A stretch of DNA of 8,469 bases. Origin: Campylobacteraceae bacterium. Its GTDB lineage: Bacteria; Campylobacterota; Campylobacteria; Campylobacterales; Sulfurospirillaceae. The position numbers were made by a program, and so were the translations under genes. The notes under the pieces are model-generated. The model saw nothing but the letters and a program-made list of their open reading frames with translations, had not been told where the DNA came from and did no database searches. The DNA lies in contig JALUMJ010000128.1 of the NCBI GenBank assembly GCA_027040375.1, forward strand, positions 1 through 8,469, read 5' to 3'. Below are positions 1-7,251 of this stretch, piece by piece (within the stretch, counting starts at the first letter, position 1; each line of letters begins with the position of its first letter).

Positions 1-933
1 GAAGCTGTCATGAGTGCCATCAGGCTAGCAAGAGGATATACCAATCGTGATGACATAGTAAAGTTTGAAGGATGTTATCATGGGCACAGTGATTCTCTTT
101 TGGTGCAAGCTGGAAGTGGAGCTGTAACATTTGGCACTCCAAGTTCTCCTGGTGTTCCAGCTGATTTTACAAAACATACGCTTTTAGCAAAATATAATAA
201 CATCGATAGCGTAAAAAAATGTTTTGAAAATTCTAAAGATATAGCATGTGTAATAATAGAGCCAATAGCTGGAAATATGGGTTTAATACCAGCAGATATA
301 GAATTTCTACAAGAATTAAGAAAACTTTGTGATACAAATGGAGCTTTATTGATTTTTGATGAGGTTATGAGTGGTTTTAGAGCGTCACTAAGAGGTGCTA
401 CTGGTTTGGTTGAAGTTAAGCCTGATTTGATAACATTTGGCAAAGTCATAGGTGGTGGAATGCCTGTGGGTGCATTTGGTGGCTTAGAAGAGATAATGGA
501 CCAATTAAGCCCTGATGGACCAGTTTATCAAGCAGGAACTCTTAGTGGAAACCCAGTCGCCATGCATGCAGGCTTAACAGCTTTTAACAAGATTGTTAAA
601 AATGATGGGTTATACGATAGCTTTGAAGAAAAAGCAAATATGCTGATGTTTGGCTTTAGAGATGAAGCTAAAAAAGTTGATATTGATTTGCAAGTAAGCG
701 TAAGAGGAAGCATGTTTGGATTTTTCTTTAATGAAAATGAGGTCAAAAATTTTGATGATGCATTGAAATCTGATGTGAAAATGTTTGCAAAATTTCATCA
801 AGGTATGCTAAAGAGAGGATTTTATTTTGGCTGTAGTCAATTTGAAACTGGATTTATTTGTACTAAAATAACTGAAAAAATAATCGAAAAAACTATAAAA
901 GCCGCAGCTGAAGTTTTTAAAGAGATAGCTTGA
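1..933 (+). CDS. hemL: Glutamate-1-semialdehyde 2,1-aminomutase (HemL), 5' end cut by window edge
   Basis: HemL is the PLP-dependent cytosolic enzyme that converts glutamate-1-semialdehyde to 5-aminolevulinate, the C5-pathway entry to heme and other tetrapyrroles. The frame is open from base 1 (Glu-Ala-Val-Met), so the ATG at 10 is internal; 310 residues are present and about 115-120 are missing compared with the usual length near 430. Visible family signatures are ARGYT and [10 protein letters not shown] near the left edge, [17 protein letters not shown], the cofactor aspartate in [12 protein letters not shown], the Schiff-base lysine in [17 protein letters not shown] (Lys148 of the fragment, codon 442-444), and [10 protein letters not shown]. 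The C-terminal part matches the family to the end with no sign of decay. The stop TGA at 931-933 overlaps the TTG start of the next gene. Identification is secure; start and promoter lie outside the window. Confidence 0.97.
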   Translation, partial: EAVMSAIRLARGYTNRDDIVKFEGCYHGHSDSLLVQAGSGAVTFGTPSSPGVPADFTKHTLLAKYNNIDSVKKCFENSKDIACVIIEPIAGNMGLIPADIEFLQELRKLCDTNGALLIFDEVMSGFRASLRGATGLVEVKPDLITFGKVIGGGMPVGAFGGLEEIMDQLSPDGPVYQAGTLSGNPVAMHAGLTAFNKIVKNDGLYDSFEEKANMLMFGFRDEAKKVDIDLQVSVRGSMFGFFFNENEVKNFDDALKSDVKMFAKFHQGMLKRGFYFGCSQFETGFICTKITEKIIEKTIKAAAEVFKEIA

Positions 934-1244
934 GCGATTTAAAAAAACCAAAATACGGAGCGATTATAGAAGGAGCAGAGCAGTTATCGCTTGGAATTTC
1001 TATGGTTGTGGCCGTGCTTCTAGGAGTCGGAGCTGGTCTTTTGATGAAAAAATATTTTCATCACGATTGGCTTCTTTGGCTAGGGGTATTTTGGGGAGTC
1101 AGTGGAGCTATTTTAAACATATATAAAGCATATAAAAAACAGATGAAATCTTTAGATGAATTAAAAGATGATGTTAGATATAAAAATTATAAACCAAAAG
1201 CAGATGATGATGACGACTATGATGACGAGGATTATGAAAAATAA
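930..1244 (+). CDS. AtpZ/AtpI-family small membrane protein
   Basis: A 104-residue protein with two predicted transmembrane helices (about residues 18-38 and 46-66). It has the glycine-rich first helix, the short loop ending in DWLLWLG, and the GxxxNIYKAYK end typical of the AtpZ/AtpI family. Members of that family are linked to F1Fo ATP synthase (c-ring assembly, or Mg/Ca transport); that role is family knowledge and is not shown here, since no atp genes are in the window. The start is TTG at 930, sharing TTGA with the hemL stop. The next in-frame Met lies inside helix 1, so TTG is the sensible choice. After helix 2 comes a charged cytoplasmic tail ending in an Asp/Glu run (residues 92-103) encoded by repeated GAT/GAC codons. 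The family assignment is fairly firm; the exact function is open. Confidence 0.85.
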   Translation: MSDLKKPKYGAIIEGAEQLSLGISMVVAVLLGVGAGLLMKKYFHHDWLLWLGVFWGVSGAILNIYKAYKKQMKSLDELKDDVRYKNYKPKADDDDDYDDEDYEK

Positions 1245-1725
1245 TAATATTTCGTTTTCTTTTTTGATTATTGATGCTTTGGTGATTATATTTTCTATAT
1301 TTATGGGGAAACTTTGGTTGCTAAACACACAAGTTGCATTTGTGTGCTCTGCTCTTATAACACTAGCTTCTTTTTACTCATATAAAAAATCCATAAACAA
1401 AAGAATTGATATGGGAGATAACGGAGTATATAAAGATAACTATGACGATTTAGAGGACCCATATAATCTTTTTGATGATGAAGACGAACAAAAACAAGAC
1501 AAAAAGAGAGATGGAGCTGTAACATATGCTATAAAAGGTTTTGCAAGTGGGATTGGTGGAGCTTTAAATATCTATAGATTGGTGGCATATGGTATTTTGA
1601 TTGTCGCTTTTTTATATTTGAGCAGGCATAATCTTTTTAACCCAATAGCTTTTTTTCTAGGGCTTAGTGTCGTTCCAATCGCATCAATGTTTTCTACTCT
1701 TAATGAGAAATCAAAGCAGAACTAA
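1234..1725 (+). CDS. Hypothetical four-helix membrane protein downstream of AtpZ-like gene
   Basis: I do not recognise a named family. Starting at ATG 1234, the product has 163 residues: two hydrophobic helices (about 8-25 and 30-49), a hydrophilic central loop that is strongly acidic at about 70-88 and basic at 88-92, then a Gly-rich stretch and two more helices (about 112-130 and 136-154). The frame stays open upstream to an ATG at 1168. That extension would lie wholly over the acidic tail of the preceding gene and reads as Met/Lys-rich antiframe sequence, so I reject it. ATG 1234 is preceded by ACGAGG, a plausible ribosome site, and overlaps the previous gene by 11 bp, which implies translational coupling. 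It probably works in the membrane with, or near, the AtpZ-like protein, but only position suggests that. Its last 26 bp overlap the convergent gene on the other strand. Confidence 0.75.
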   Translation: MKNNNISFSFLIIDALVIIFSIFMGKLWLLNTQVAFVCSALITLASFYSYKKSINKRIDMGDNGVYKDNYDDLEDPYNLFDDEDEQKQDKKRDGAVTYAIKGFASGIGGALNIYRLVAYGILIVAFLYLSRHNLFNPIAFFLGLSVVPIASMFSTLNEKSKQN

Positions 1726-2389
1726 GAATTGTTTTTTTATCTTTAAACTGAACCATTGCATTTGCATTGGCGGCTATTTTTTCTATATTTTGTTCTAGTG
1801 AAATATCTTTTATATCACCCGTTACATGTAGAGAAAAAATAGGATATTTTTTGCCTTCAAATTTTAAATATTCACCAGTATTTAGCATAAGCTTTGTCTC
1901 TATAGTATTTGAGTCAAGATAAGATTGGTATATTTTATTAAGAAGTTTAGTAAAGTCTTCAATCTTCAATCTAATATCTGGAAAAGTAGGGTCAAAAATC
2001 TTTTGATGTTTTGTTTTTGACGAGCTAGCACTTGCAGCACTGATACATAAATCCAATAAAGAATATAAATTTACAATTTCTTCATTTTCTCCTATGGTTG
2101 CCAATTTTTTTGCAGCTTTTTTATATAGTTTTATCCCAATTTCATTTTCATCGTCATATCCAACAGTAATGGCATAAAAAGAGAATGAGCCAAAATTTAT
2201 ATCAAGTATCGTGGTTTTGAAGCCATAAGTTATCTTTGCATAGTCTTGAGCTAAATCAAATATAACTTTTGGCGTAACTTCACCCAAGAGGTATTGCGCC
2301 TCTTGATTGACTGATTTTACTCTTCCATTTTTATCAAACGAAACAAAGGGATTATAATCATACTCAATCCAAGCTTCGCTAAATGTCAT
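1700..2389 (-). CDS. Hypothetical protein with PAS-like N-terminal region, cotranscribed with rpoD
   Basis: A soluble-looking 229-residue protein that I cannot assign to a named family. Residues about 8-95 resemble a PAS sensory fold: NPFVSFDKNGRVKSVNQEAQ has the look of the first PAS strand and helix, followed by alternating strands. The rest (100-229) has helices around 103-120, 140-160 and 197-212 and a short strand segment at 182-190. No histidine-kinase phosphoacceptor motif, ATP-binding site, GGDEF, HTH or transmembrane segment is visible. The ATG (complement of 2387-2389) lies only two bases after the rpoD stop, with GAAAG a few bases upstream, so it is almost certainly translated from the rpoD message. 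The 3' end runs 26 bp into the convergent membrane-protein gene. A ligand-sensing partner or a degenerate sensor kinase are both possible; neither is shown. Confidence 0.7.
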   Translation of the reverse strand: MTFSEAWIEYDYNPFVSFDKNGRVKSVNQEAQYLLGEVTPKVIFDLAQDYAKITYGFKTTILDINFGSFSFYAITVGYDDENEIGIKLYKKAAKKLATIGENEEIVNLYSLLDLCISAASASSSKTKHQKIFDPTFPDIRLKIEDFTKLLNKIYQSYLDSNTIETKLMLNTGEYLKFEGKKYPIFSLHVTGDIKDISLEQNIEKIAANANAMVQFKDKKTILSSALISH

Positions 2390-2391
2390 CT

Positions 2392-4221
2392 TTAACTTTC
2401 TATGTAATTTTTAAGTTTTCTTCCGACTTTAGGATGTTTTAGTTTCTTAATAGCACTACTTTCGATTTGTCTTACTCTTTCTCTAGTAACACTTAACTCT
2501 TTTCCTATCTCTTCAAGAGTTCTGTCGCTTTCATCATGCATAAGACCAAATCTCATCCTAATAACCGCTTTTTCTCTGTCGTTTAATTGTTCTAATACAT
2601 CATCTATCTGATCTTTTAAATCGTGATGTAGTATAAATTCCATAGGTGAAACACTTGATTTATCTTCTACAAAATCACCAAATTTTCCATCTTCTTCATT
2701 TCCGATAGGAGCTTCAAGACTGATTGGCTCTTTAGTTATCTTGATAACATTTTTTACTTTATCGACACTAAGTCCAACTTCTTCAGAGATAGTATCAACA
2801 TCTGGCTCTTTGCCATTTTCTTGTAAGTGTTTTCTGATTATCTTGTTTATTCTATTTATGGTTTCAATCATATGAATTGGGATTCTTATAGTTCTTGCTT
2901 GGTCAGCTATAGCTCTTGATATGGCTTGTCTTATCCACCAAGTAGCATAAGTAGAGAATTTATAACCTTTTTTATATTCAAATTTATCAACGGCCTTCAT
3001 AAGTCCAATATTGCCTTCTTGAATCAAATCCAAGAAAGGAAGACCACGGTTAGTGTATCTTTTCGCGATAGAGACAACGAGTCTTAAGTTTGATTTTGCC
3101 ATTCTTGTTTTTGAGGTATCTGCTATCTTTTTACCTCTTTTTATCTGCTCAAGTATCTCTTTTAGTCTATCTTCTTCCAAGTCAAAACCCTGCTTGCTAG
3201 CTTCTTTTGTTTGAAAGAGTTTTTTGATTTTCATGTAAGTTGAAACCATCGTAGCTTCAGGAACTTCTAGGGTTACTTCTTCTTTACTCATTCTTGTTAT
3301 TTTTGATAATATTTTTTCGTGATTTTTTCTAAGTATATCATTAAAAAGTGGCAGCATATATTCGTATCTTTTTAATTCTTTATCAAATTCCGTATCACTT
3401 TTTAGTGCAGTTTCTATAGACTTTACAAGTTCATTTATGAGCTTACTTGTAGGCCCTAAATCCATAAGGCTCGCTTTTAAGATTTTTTTCTTATACGCAA
3501 GTGTTAGATCATAAGCCATTTTCTTTTCAGGATTATCTAAATCTTCAGGCACTTTCAAAAGTGTTTTCATCCAATCTTTTTTTGCTTTTTCAAGTTTTTT
3601 AAAGCTTTCTAAGACTTTTAAAGTTCTACTGTCATCTTTTTTATTTGGTTTTTTGGTTTTTTTATTGTCGCCCTCATCATCATCGTCATCATTGTCATCT
3701 TCAAAACTTCTGAAAAGCTCCTTTACTCTTCTTTCTCGATTTATCAACGCCTCTTTATAATCAATGATAAAATCGATAAGATATGGAACAGAACAAAATG
3801 CATCAATGATTATGTCTTCCCCAAATTCTATCTTTTTGCTTATGTCTATCTCTTCTTCTTTTGTTAAAAGTGAAATTTGACCCATCTCTCTTAGATACAT
3901 TCTAACAGGACTGTCACTTCTGCTCCACTCAAGCAATTCTTTTTCACCCGATAAGTCAAATTCTGATTCTAGTGCCTCATCTTGTAGTTTTTGTCTCTCT
4001 TCTTCGCGTTTTTGAGCCTCTTCTTTATTTCTTAATTTTGCAAGTTCAGCTGAAGTTATAAGGGAAATTTTATATTTTGTTAAAAGTGCTATAACTTTTT
4101 TTGCATTTGAGGCAGTTGGTTGTTTTGGAAACAGATGCAGCACTTTTTCGTAAGTTACAAAGCTTTTTTCATTTTCTTTAAATAGAGTTTCTAAGTTAGC
4201 GTAGATTTCTTTAGTGGACAT
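2392..4221 (-). CDS. rpoD: RNA polymerase primary sigma factor RpoD (sigma-70)
   Basis: This is the housekeeping sigma factor that directs core RNA polymerase to most promoters. The 609 residues carry the full primary-sigma layout. Region 1.1 occupies roughly residues 1-70. Region 1.2 ([19 protein letters not shown]) is at 102-120. A long nonconserved insert at about 160-350 includes an acidic run (174-185) followed by a Lys-rich stretch. Regions 2.1-2.4 follow from about 375 to 450, with the core-binding segment [21 protein letters not shown] and the -10 recognition helix [14 protein letters not shown]. Region 3 spans about 455-520. Region 4.2 has the -35 recognition helix-turn-helix [20 protein letters not shown] (568-587). 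The start codon (complement of 4219-4221) is preceded by AAGGGG at complement 4233-4238, about 11 bases away. Its own TATAAT promoter lies upstream. It is complete and confidently identified; the PAS-like gene follows after two bases. Confidence 0.98.
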   Translation of the reverse strand: MSTKEIYANLETLFKENEKSFVTYEKVLHLFPKQPTASNAKKVIALLTKYKISLITSAELAKLRNKEEAQKREEERQKLQDEALESEFDLSGEKELLEWSRSDSPVRMYLREMGQISLLTKEEEIDISKKIEFGEDIIIDAFCSVPYLIDFIIDYKEALINRERRVKELFRSFEDDNDDDDDEGDNKKTKKPNKKDDSRTLKVLESFKKLEKAKKDWMKTLLKVPEDLDNPEKKMAYDLTLAYKKKILKASLMDLGPTSKLINELVKSIETALKSDTEFDKELKRYEYMLPLFNDILRKNHEKILSKITRMSKEEVTLEVPEATMVSTYMKIKKLFQTKEASKQGFDLEEDRLKEILEQIKRGKKIADTSKTRMAKSNLRLVVSIAKRYTNRGLPFLDLIQEGNIGLMKAVDKFEYKKGYKFSTYATWWIRQAISRAIADQARTIRIPIHMIETINRINKIIRKHLQENGKEPDVDTISEEVGLSVDKVKNVIKITKEPISLEAPIGNEEDGKFGDFVEDKSSVSPMEFILHHDLKDQIDDVLEQLNDREKAVIRMRFGLMHDESDRTLEEIGKELSVTRERVRQIESSAIKKLKHPKVGRKLKNYIES

Positions 4222-4284
4222 CGTTTTTGTAGCCCCTTATTATTTAGATTGTGGTAAAAAGCCTATGAGGCGATTAAGAAAAGG

Positions 4285-4314
4285 ATTATACCCAAATTAT
4301 TTTAAAAAGATATT
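4285..4314 (-). promoter_or_regulatory. Predicted sigma-70 promoter of rpoD
   Basis: On the minus strand GGGTATAATCC gives a perfect TATAAT -10 box at complement 4285-4290. No good TTGACA box is present about 17-18 bp upstream (near 4308-4314); that stretch is instead rich in T runs, which is typical of Campylobacterota sigma-70 promoters. Transcription would begin near 4278, leaving a leader of roughly 57 bases that includes the AAGGGG ribosome site. The sequence match is seen; use of the promoter is inferred. Confidence 0.65.
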
Positions 4315-4342
4315 AAAATCTCTAAATTTAGGAGAATAATTA

Positions 4343-4360
4343 TTGGAACGCAAATTGCTT
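4343..4360 (+). promoter_or_regulatory. Predicted sigma-54 (RpoN) promoter for the flgF-flgG unit
   Basis: The stretch TTGGAACGCAAATTGCTT matches the -24/-12 consensus (TGGCACG-N4-TTGC) with GG at 4345-4346 and GC at 4357-4358, which is the exact ten-base spacing that sigma-54 requires. Transcription should start near 4370. In Campylobacterota, rod and hook genes are known to use sigma-54 with the FlgR activator, so both location and identity fit. No activator site is apparent, but FlgR-type activators of this group may act without one. Confidence 0.8.
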
Positions 4361-4399
4361 TTATTAAGACAATAAATGAAGATAAAAGGTGGTGTATTC

Positions 4400-5203
4400 G
4401 TGCAAAATGGATATTATGATGTTGTAGGTGGTATGGTTACGCAATTTAACAAGCTTGATGTCATATCAAATAATCTTGCAAACTTAAATACTACAGCTTT
4501 TAAGAAAGATGAAACTGTAGTTGGAGATTTTAAGAGAATTTTTCAAAATGCTCAAGACAATATGCCTATAAAAGATAACACTAAAGAGGCTGCAAAGTTT
4601 TTAAATTCTAGCATAAGTGGCGTTCCTCAAATCGTTGAACAATATACAAAATTTACACAAAATGGTATGAGAAATACAGGCAATGACCTTGATTTTGCTC
4701 TTAAAAGTGCTAATGCATTTTTTATGGTAAAAACTCCAAGCGGTATAAGACTTACTCAAGATGGCTCATTTGTAGTGAATAACGACGGAGTTTTAAGCAC
4801 CAAAGAGGGCTATCCAGTTTTGCCGGCTAATTATTTTACAAATTCTAAACTCATAAAAGTGGATACTCAAAAAAGATTTAGCTTGGATAAAAGTGGAAAT
4901 ATATATGCCAATGATGACAAAGCTGGAAAACTCTTTATAGCAACAAGTGATGACATAAAAAGCCTTCAAAAAGAAGGTAGCAATCTTTTTAAATTTAAAG
5001 ATATAAAAGACATACATCAAACGACACAACAAGATATAGTGGCACAGGGTTTTTTAGAAACTAGCAATGTAAATCCAGTAAAAGAGATGGTAGGATTAAT
5101 CGAAGCAAACAGAATGGTAGAGATGTATCAAAAAGTTATGAGTTCACATATGAATGATTTAAATACAGATGCGATAAATAAACTAGCATCAACAAGAGCA
5201 TAA
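4400..5203 (+). CDS. flgF: Flagellar basal-body rod protein, FlgF-like (also called FlgG2 in relatives)
   Basis: A component of the flagellar rod, exported by the flagellar type III system and assembled in the periplasm between basal body and hook. The N-terminus after the start (QNGYYDVVGGMVTQFNKLDVISNNLANLNTTAFKK) carries the rod/hook-family signature with its SNNLANLNT core. The middle holds an FlgE/F/G-type strand-rich domain (NGMRNTGNDLDFALKSANAFF, TQDGSFVVNNDGVL). The C-terminus (GFLETSNVNPVKEMVGLIEANRMVEMYQKVM) is the conserved coiled tail. I place the start at GTG 4400 (267 residues), preceded by AAGGTGGT. The in-frame ATG at 4376 would add MKIKGGVF, has no ribosome site, and lies only about 6 bases from the predicted sigma-54 transcription start. 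FlgF versus FlgG2 naming is uncertain because Campylobacter genomes label this paralogue flgG2. flgG follows after nine bases. Confidence 0.9.
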   Translation: MQNGYYDVVGGMVTQFNKLDVISNNLANLNTTAFKKDETVVGDFKRIFQNAQDNMPIKDNTKEAAKFLNSSISGVPQIVEQYTKFTQNGMRNTGNDLDFALKSANAFFMVKTPSGIRLTQDGSFVVNNDGVLSTKEGYPVLPANYFTNSKLIKVDTQKRFSLDKSGNIYANDDKAGKLFIATSDDIKSLQKEGSNLFKFKDIKDIHQTTQQDIVAQGFLETSNVNPVKEMVGLIEANRMVEMYQKVMSSHMNDLNTDAINKLASTRA

Positions 5204-5212
5204 GGATAACAA

Positions 5213-6001
5213 GTGATAAGTTCATTATATACAGCCGCAACTGGCATGATAGCACAGCAAAAACAGATAGATACGACATCAAATAATATCGCCAATGTAA
5301 ATACAATAGGCTATAAAAAACAAAGAGCAGAGTTTGCAGACTTGATGTATCAAACTATGCGATATGCTGGAACTTCTACAAGTGATACCACTGTATCTCC
5401 GACGGGTATCGAAGTGGGACTTGGTGTTAGACCAACTGCTATCGCTAAGCAATTTACTCAAGGAAACTTCAAAGAAACAGGAAATCCTCTCGACATGGCT
5501 ATAACTGGTCATGGCTTTTTTCAAGTAGAACTTCCTGATGGAGAAACTGCATATACAAGAAATGGCTCTTTCAAGTTAGATAGAGATGGAAATGTTGTAA
5601 ATAGTGATGGTTTTAAATTGATACCAAACATAGTGATACCAGCTGACGCTACACAGATTTCAGTAGGAACAGATGGAACAGTTTCAGTTCTTCAAGCTGG
5701 TCAAACAGAGTTGTCAAATATAGGTCAAATTGAATTGGTAAATTTTGTAAATCCAGCAGGATTGCACTCTTTAGGAGACAATAATCTCATAAATACAACA
5801 GCCTCAGGAGATGCCATCACAGACACCCCTGGTTTAAATGGATTAGGAGAGATAAGACAAAACTTTGTAGAGATGAGTAATGTACAATTAGTTGAAGAGA
5901 TGACAGACTTGATAACAGGTCAAAGAGCGTATGAAGCAAATTCAAAAGCAATCACGACTAGTGATGAAATGCTACAAACTGTGAATGCTCTTAAAAGATA
6001 A
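5213..6001 (+). CDS. flgG: Flagellar basal-body distal rod protein FlgG
   Basis: FlgG forms the distal rod that joins the flagellar basal body to the hook. The 262-residue length equals the family norm. Recognisable parts are MISSLYTAATGMIAQQKQID and SNNIANVNTIGYKKQRAEF at the N-terminus, the FlgG-type central segment (GNFKETGNPLDMAITGHGFF, AYTRNGSFKLDRDGN), and the C-terminal NFVEMSNVQLVEEMTDLI followed by QRAYEANSKAITTSDEML. The start is a GTG with AAGGA at 5202-5206, overlapping the end of the flgF-like stop codon and six bases before the start. The gene sits nine bases after the flgF-like gene and shares its sigma-54 promoter. It is complete, with no oddities in sequence. Confidence 0.97.
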   Translation: MISSLYTAATGMIAQQKQIDTTSNNIANVNTIGYKKQRAEFADLMYQTMRYAGTSTSDTTVSPTGIEVGLGVRPTAIAKQFTQGNFKETGNPLDMAITGHGFFQVELPDGETAYTRNGSFKLDRDGNVVNSDGFKLIPNIVIPADATQISVGTDGTVSVLQAGQTELSNIGQIELVNFVNPAGLHSLGDNNLINTTASGDAITDTPGLNGLGEIRQNFVEMSNVQLVEEMTDLITGQRAYEANSKAITTSDEMLQTVNALKR

Positions 6002-6007
6002 ATTCTA

Positions 6008-6178
6008 ATGTTAATTCTTCTTCCTTTTGTTTTAATTATAGTTATAATTGCAGTCATAAATCATGTTTATTATGCAGATACTAAGCCGATACAAGTCAAA
6101 AATTCTATACATGTAGAAAAAAAAGCTAAAGAGACAAATGAAGCAAGTAAATATATAGATAAGTACATAAAAAAATAG
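6008..6178 (+). CDS. Small single-helix membrane protein (56 aa), hypothetical
   Basis: This short reading frame fills the gap between flgG and azlC. It begins six bases after the flgG stop with ATG 6008 and ends with TAG 6176-6178, which abuts the azlC ATG directly. The product begins MLILLPFVLIIVIIAVINHV, one strongly hydrophobic helix at about residues 2-17. A short linker follows, then a Lys/Glu-rich hydrophilic tail (about residues 31-56) that ends in two lysines. The charge pattern suggests either a membrane-anchored small protein or a signal-anchor with a soluble tail. No family is recognised, and the ribosome site upstream is weak (AAAAGA within the flgG end), so translation would depend on coupling. 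The exact fit between two genes, with no spare bases at either end, is the main reason to believe it. The function is unknown. Confidence 0.65.
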   Translation: MLILLPFVLIIVIIAVINHVYYADTKPIQVKNSIHVEKKAKETNEASKYIDKYIKK

Positions 6179-6853
6179 ATGAAATTTTTATCTATTTTTA
6201 AGCTCACCATTCCAGTTATGATGGGCTATATCCCTTTAGGTATGGCATTTGGACTTTTGCTTTCAAAGATGATGATACCTTGGTATTATGCTTTTTTTAT
6301 GTCAACTTTTATATTTGCAGGAAGTGGACAATTTTTGGCATTAACCCTTTTTGCGTCACAGGCTACTATACTAGAGATTGGAATCGCAACATTTTTATTA
6401 AATCTTAGACATACATTTTATGGACTCTCCATGATAAGTAGCTTTAAGGACTTTTCTTGGAAGAAAAATTATCTTATATTTGGTTTGACTGATGAAACTT
6501 TTGCACTTTTAAAAACAAGCAATATAGAAGAAAAAGATAGAGAAAAGGTATATCTTATCATCACAGCTTTAAATCAGAGCTATTGGATTATAGGCAGTGT
6601 AGTGGGTGCAATCTTGGGTAATATCCTGCCATTTAATTATAAAGGTATAGAGTTCTCCTTGACAGCTCTTTTTGTAGTGCTTTCTATCGAATTATATAAA
6701 AAAAGTAAACTTCATAAGCCGTTTTTGATAGCGGTTGTCATAGGCTTCGTTGGAATGCTTGGTTTTCCAAGTGATAAGATGCTTATACTCTCGCTCTCAC
6801 TAGCGGCTGCAGTTTTGATACTTTTTAGAAGGAGTCTTGAAGATGCAAGATAG
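6179..6853 (+). CDS. azlC: AzlC-family branched-chain amino acid exporter, large subunit
   Basis: This is the larger membrane subunit of a two-component AzlC/AzlD (YgaZ/YgaH-type) exporter. Characterised members move branched-chain amino acids or methionine out of the cell; the substrate here cannot be read from sequence. The 224 residues contain multiple hydrophobic helices. Near the start is the family pattern IPVMMGYIPLGMAFGLL, then FIFAGSGQFLAL, and the characteristic LLNLRHTFYGLSM and FGLTDETFALL segments. The ATG follows the previous stop with no gap and lacks a clear ribosome site, so it should be coupled to the small gene before it. Its end overlaps azlD by 11 bp. The family call is firm; location inside a flagellar transcription unit is unexpected in function but not in spacing. 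Confidence 0.92.
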   Translation: MKFLSIFKLTIPVMMGYIPLGMAFGLLLSKMMIPWYYAFFMSTFIFAGSGQFLALTLFASQATILEIGIATFLLNLRHTFYGLSMISSFKDFSWKKNYLIFGLTDETFALLKTSNIEEKDREKVYLIITALNQSYWIIGSVVGAILGNILPFNYKGIEFSLTALFVVLSIELYKKSKLHKPFLIAVVIGFVGMLGFPSDKMLILSLSLAAAVLILFRRSLEDAR

Positions 6854-7169
6854 TTATTTGATAGCTGGTATAGCAGTAGCCACAATCGCTACAATGCTGA
6901 CAAGATTTACTCCTTTTATCTTTTTTGCCAAACGAAAACCATCCCCACTAATCAAATACATAGAGTGGAATATGCCATTGATGATAATGGTGATTTTAGT
7001 ATTTTACGCACTAAAAGATGTAAAATGGGAACAGTACCCTTTTGGCATAGCAGAAATCATAGGAGTAGCGATAGCCATAGCTGTACATGTAAAGTGGGGT
7101 AACGCACTACTTAGCATAATAATTTCAACTATCACATATATGTTTTTAATACAGAAGGTTTTTATTTAA
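6843..7169 (+). CDS. azlD: AzlD-family branched-chain amino acid exporter, small subunit
   Basis: The small partner subunit of the AzlC exporter: 108 residues with four likely helices. Family features are the N-terminal TRFTPFIFF followed by a basic KRKPSP loop, NMPLMIMVILVFYALKDVKW in the middle, and a HVKWGNALLSI segment before the last helix. I choose ATG 6843 because AGAAGGAG (6827-6834) lies eight bases upstream, ideal spacing. An in-frame TTG at 6837 is also possible but would leave only two bases to that site. The gene overlaps azlC by 11 bp, and the two are certainly cotranslated. It is the last gene of the + strand unit before a 176-bp gap. Confidence 0.92.
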   Translation: MQDSYLIAGIAVATIATMLTRFTPFIFFAKRKPSPLIKYIEWNMPLMIMVILVFYALKDVKWEQYPFGIAEIIGVAIAIAVHVKWGNALLSIIISTITYMFLIQKVFI

Positions 7170-7251
7170 GAGGTTTGTGATTAATTAAAAATAAGATAGA
7201 TAAGTAGGTTCCTGATATTTTCGCTTTGCTTAATAAGGATAATTATATTTT

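Noticed and set aside
78..449. Long minus-strand open frame inside hemL
   Set aside because: It is antisense to a clear, conserved hemL coding sequence; the translation has no recognisable feature. The same holds for other antisense frames in hemL, flgF, flgG and ppaC.
1168..1233. Longer start (ATG 1168) for the four-helix membrane protein
   Set aside because: The extension lies entirely over the acidic tail of the AtpZ-like gene in another frame, giving Met/Lys-rich sequence without a helix or ribosome site. ATG 1234 with ACGAGG fits better.
3660..3710. Low-complexity acidic and Lys-rich tract in rpoD, as a possible insertion or assembly error
   Set aside because: The frame is intact and primary sigma factors vary in exactly this nonconserved insert between regions 1.2 and 2.1.
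6066..6092. Sigma-28 (FliA) promoter, suggested by GCCGATAC at 6085-6092
   Set aside because: The -10-like box is good, but at the required spacing the -35 region reads TTTATTAT, not TAAAGTTT, and the box lies inside the small coding frame.
7242..7247. TATAAT on the minus strand, as a promoter antisense to azlD
   Set aside because: It is one hexamer in very AT-rich DNA, with no -35 element seen and no gene in that direction.
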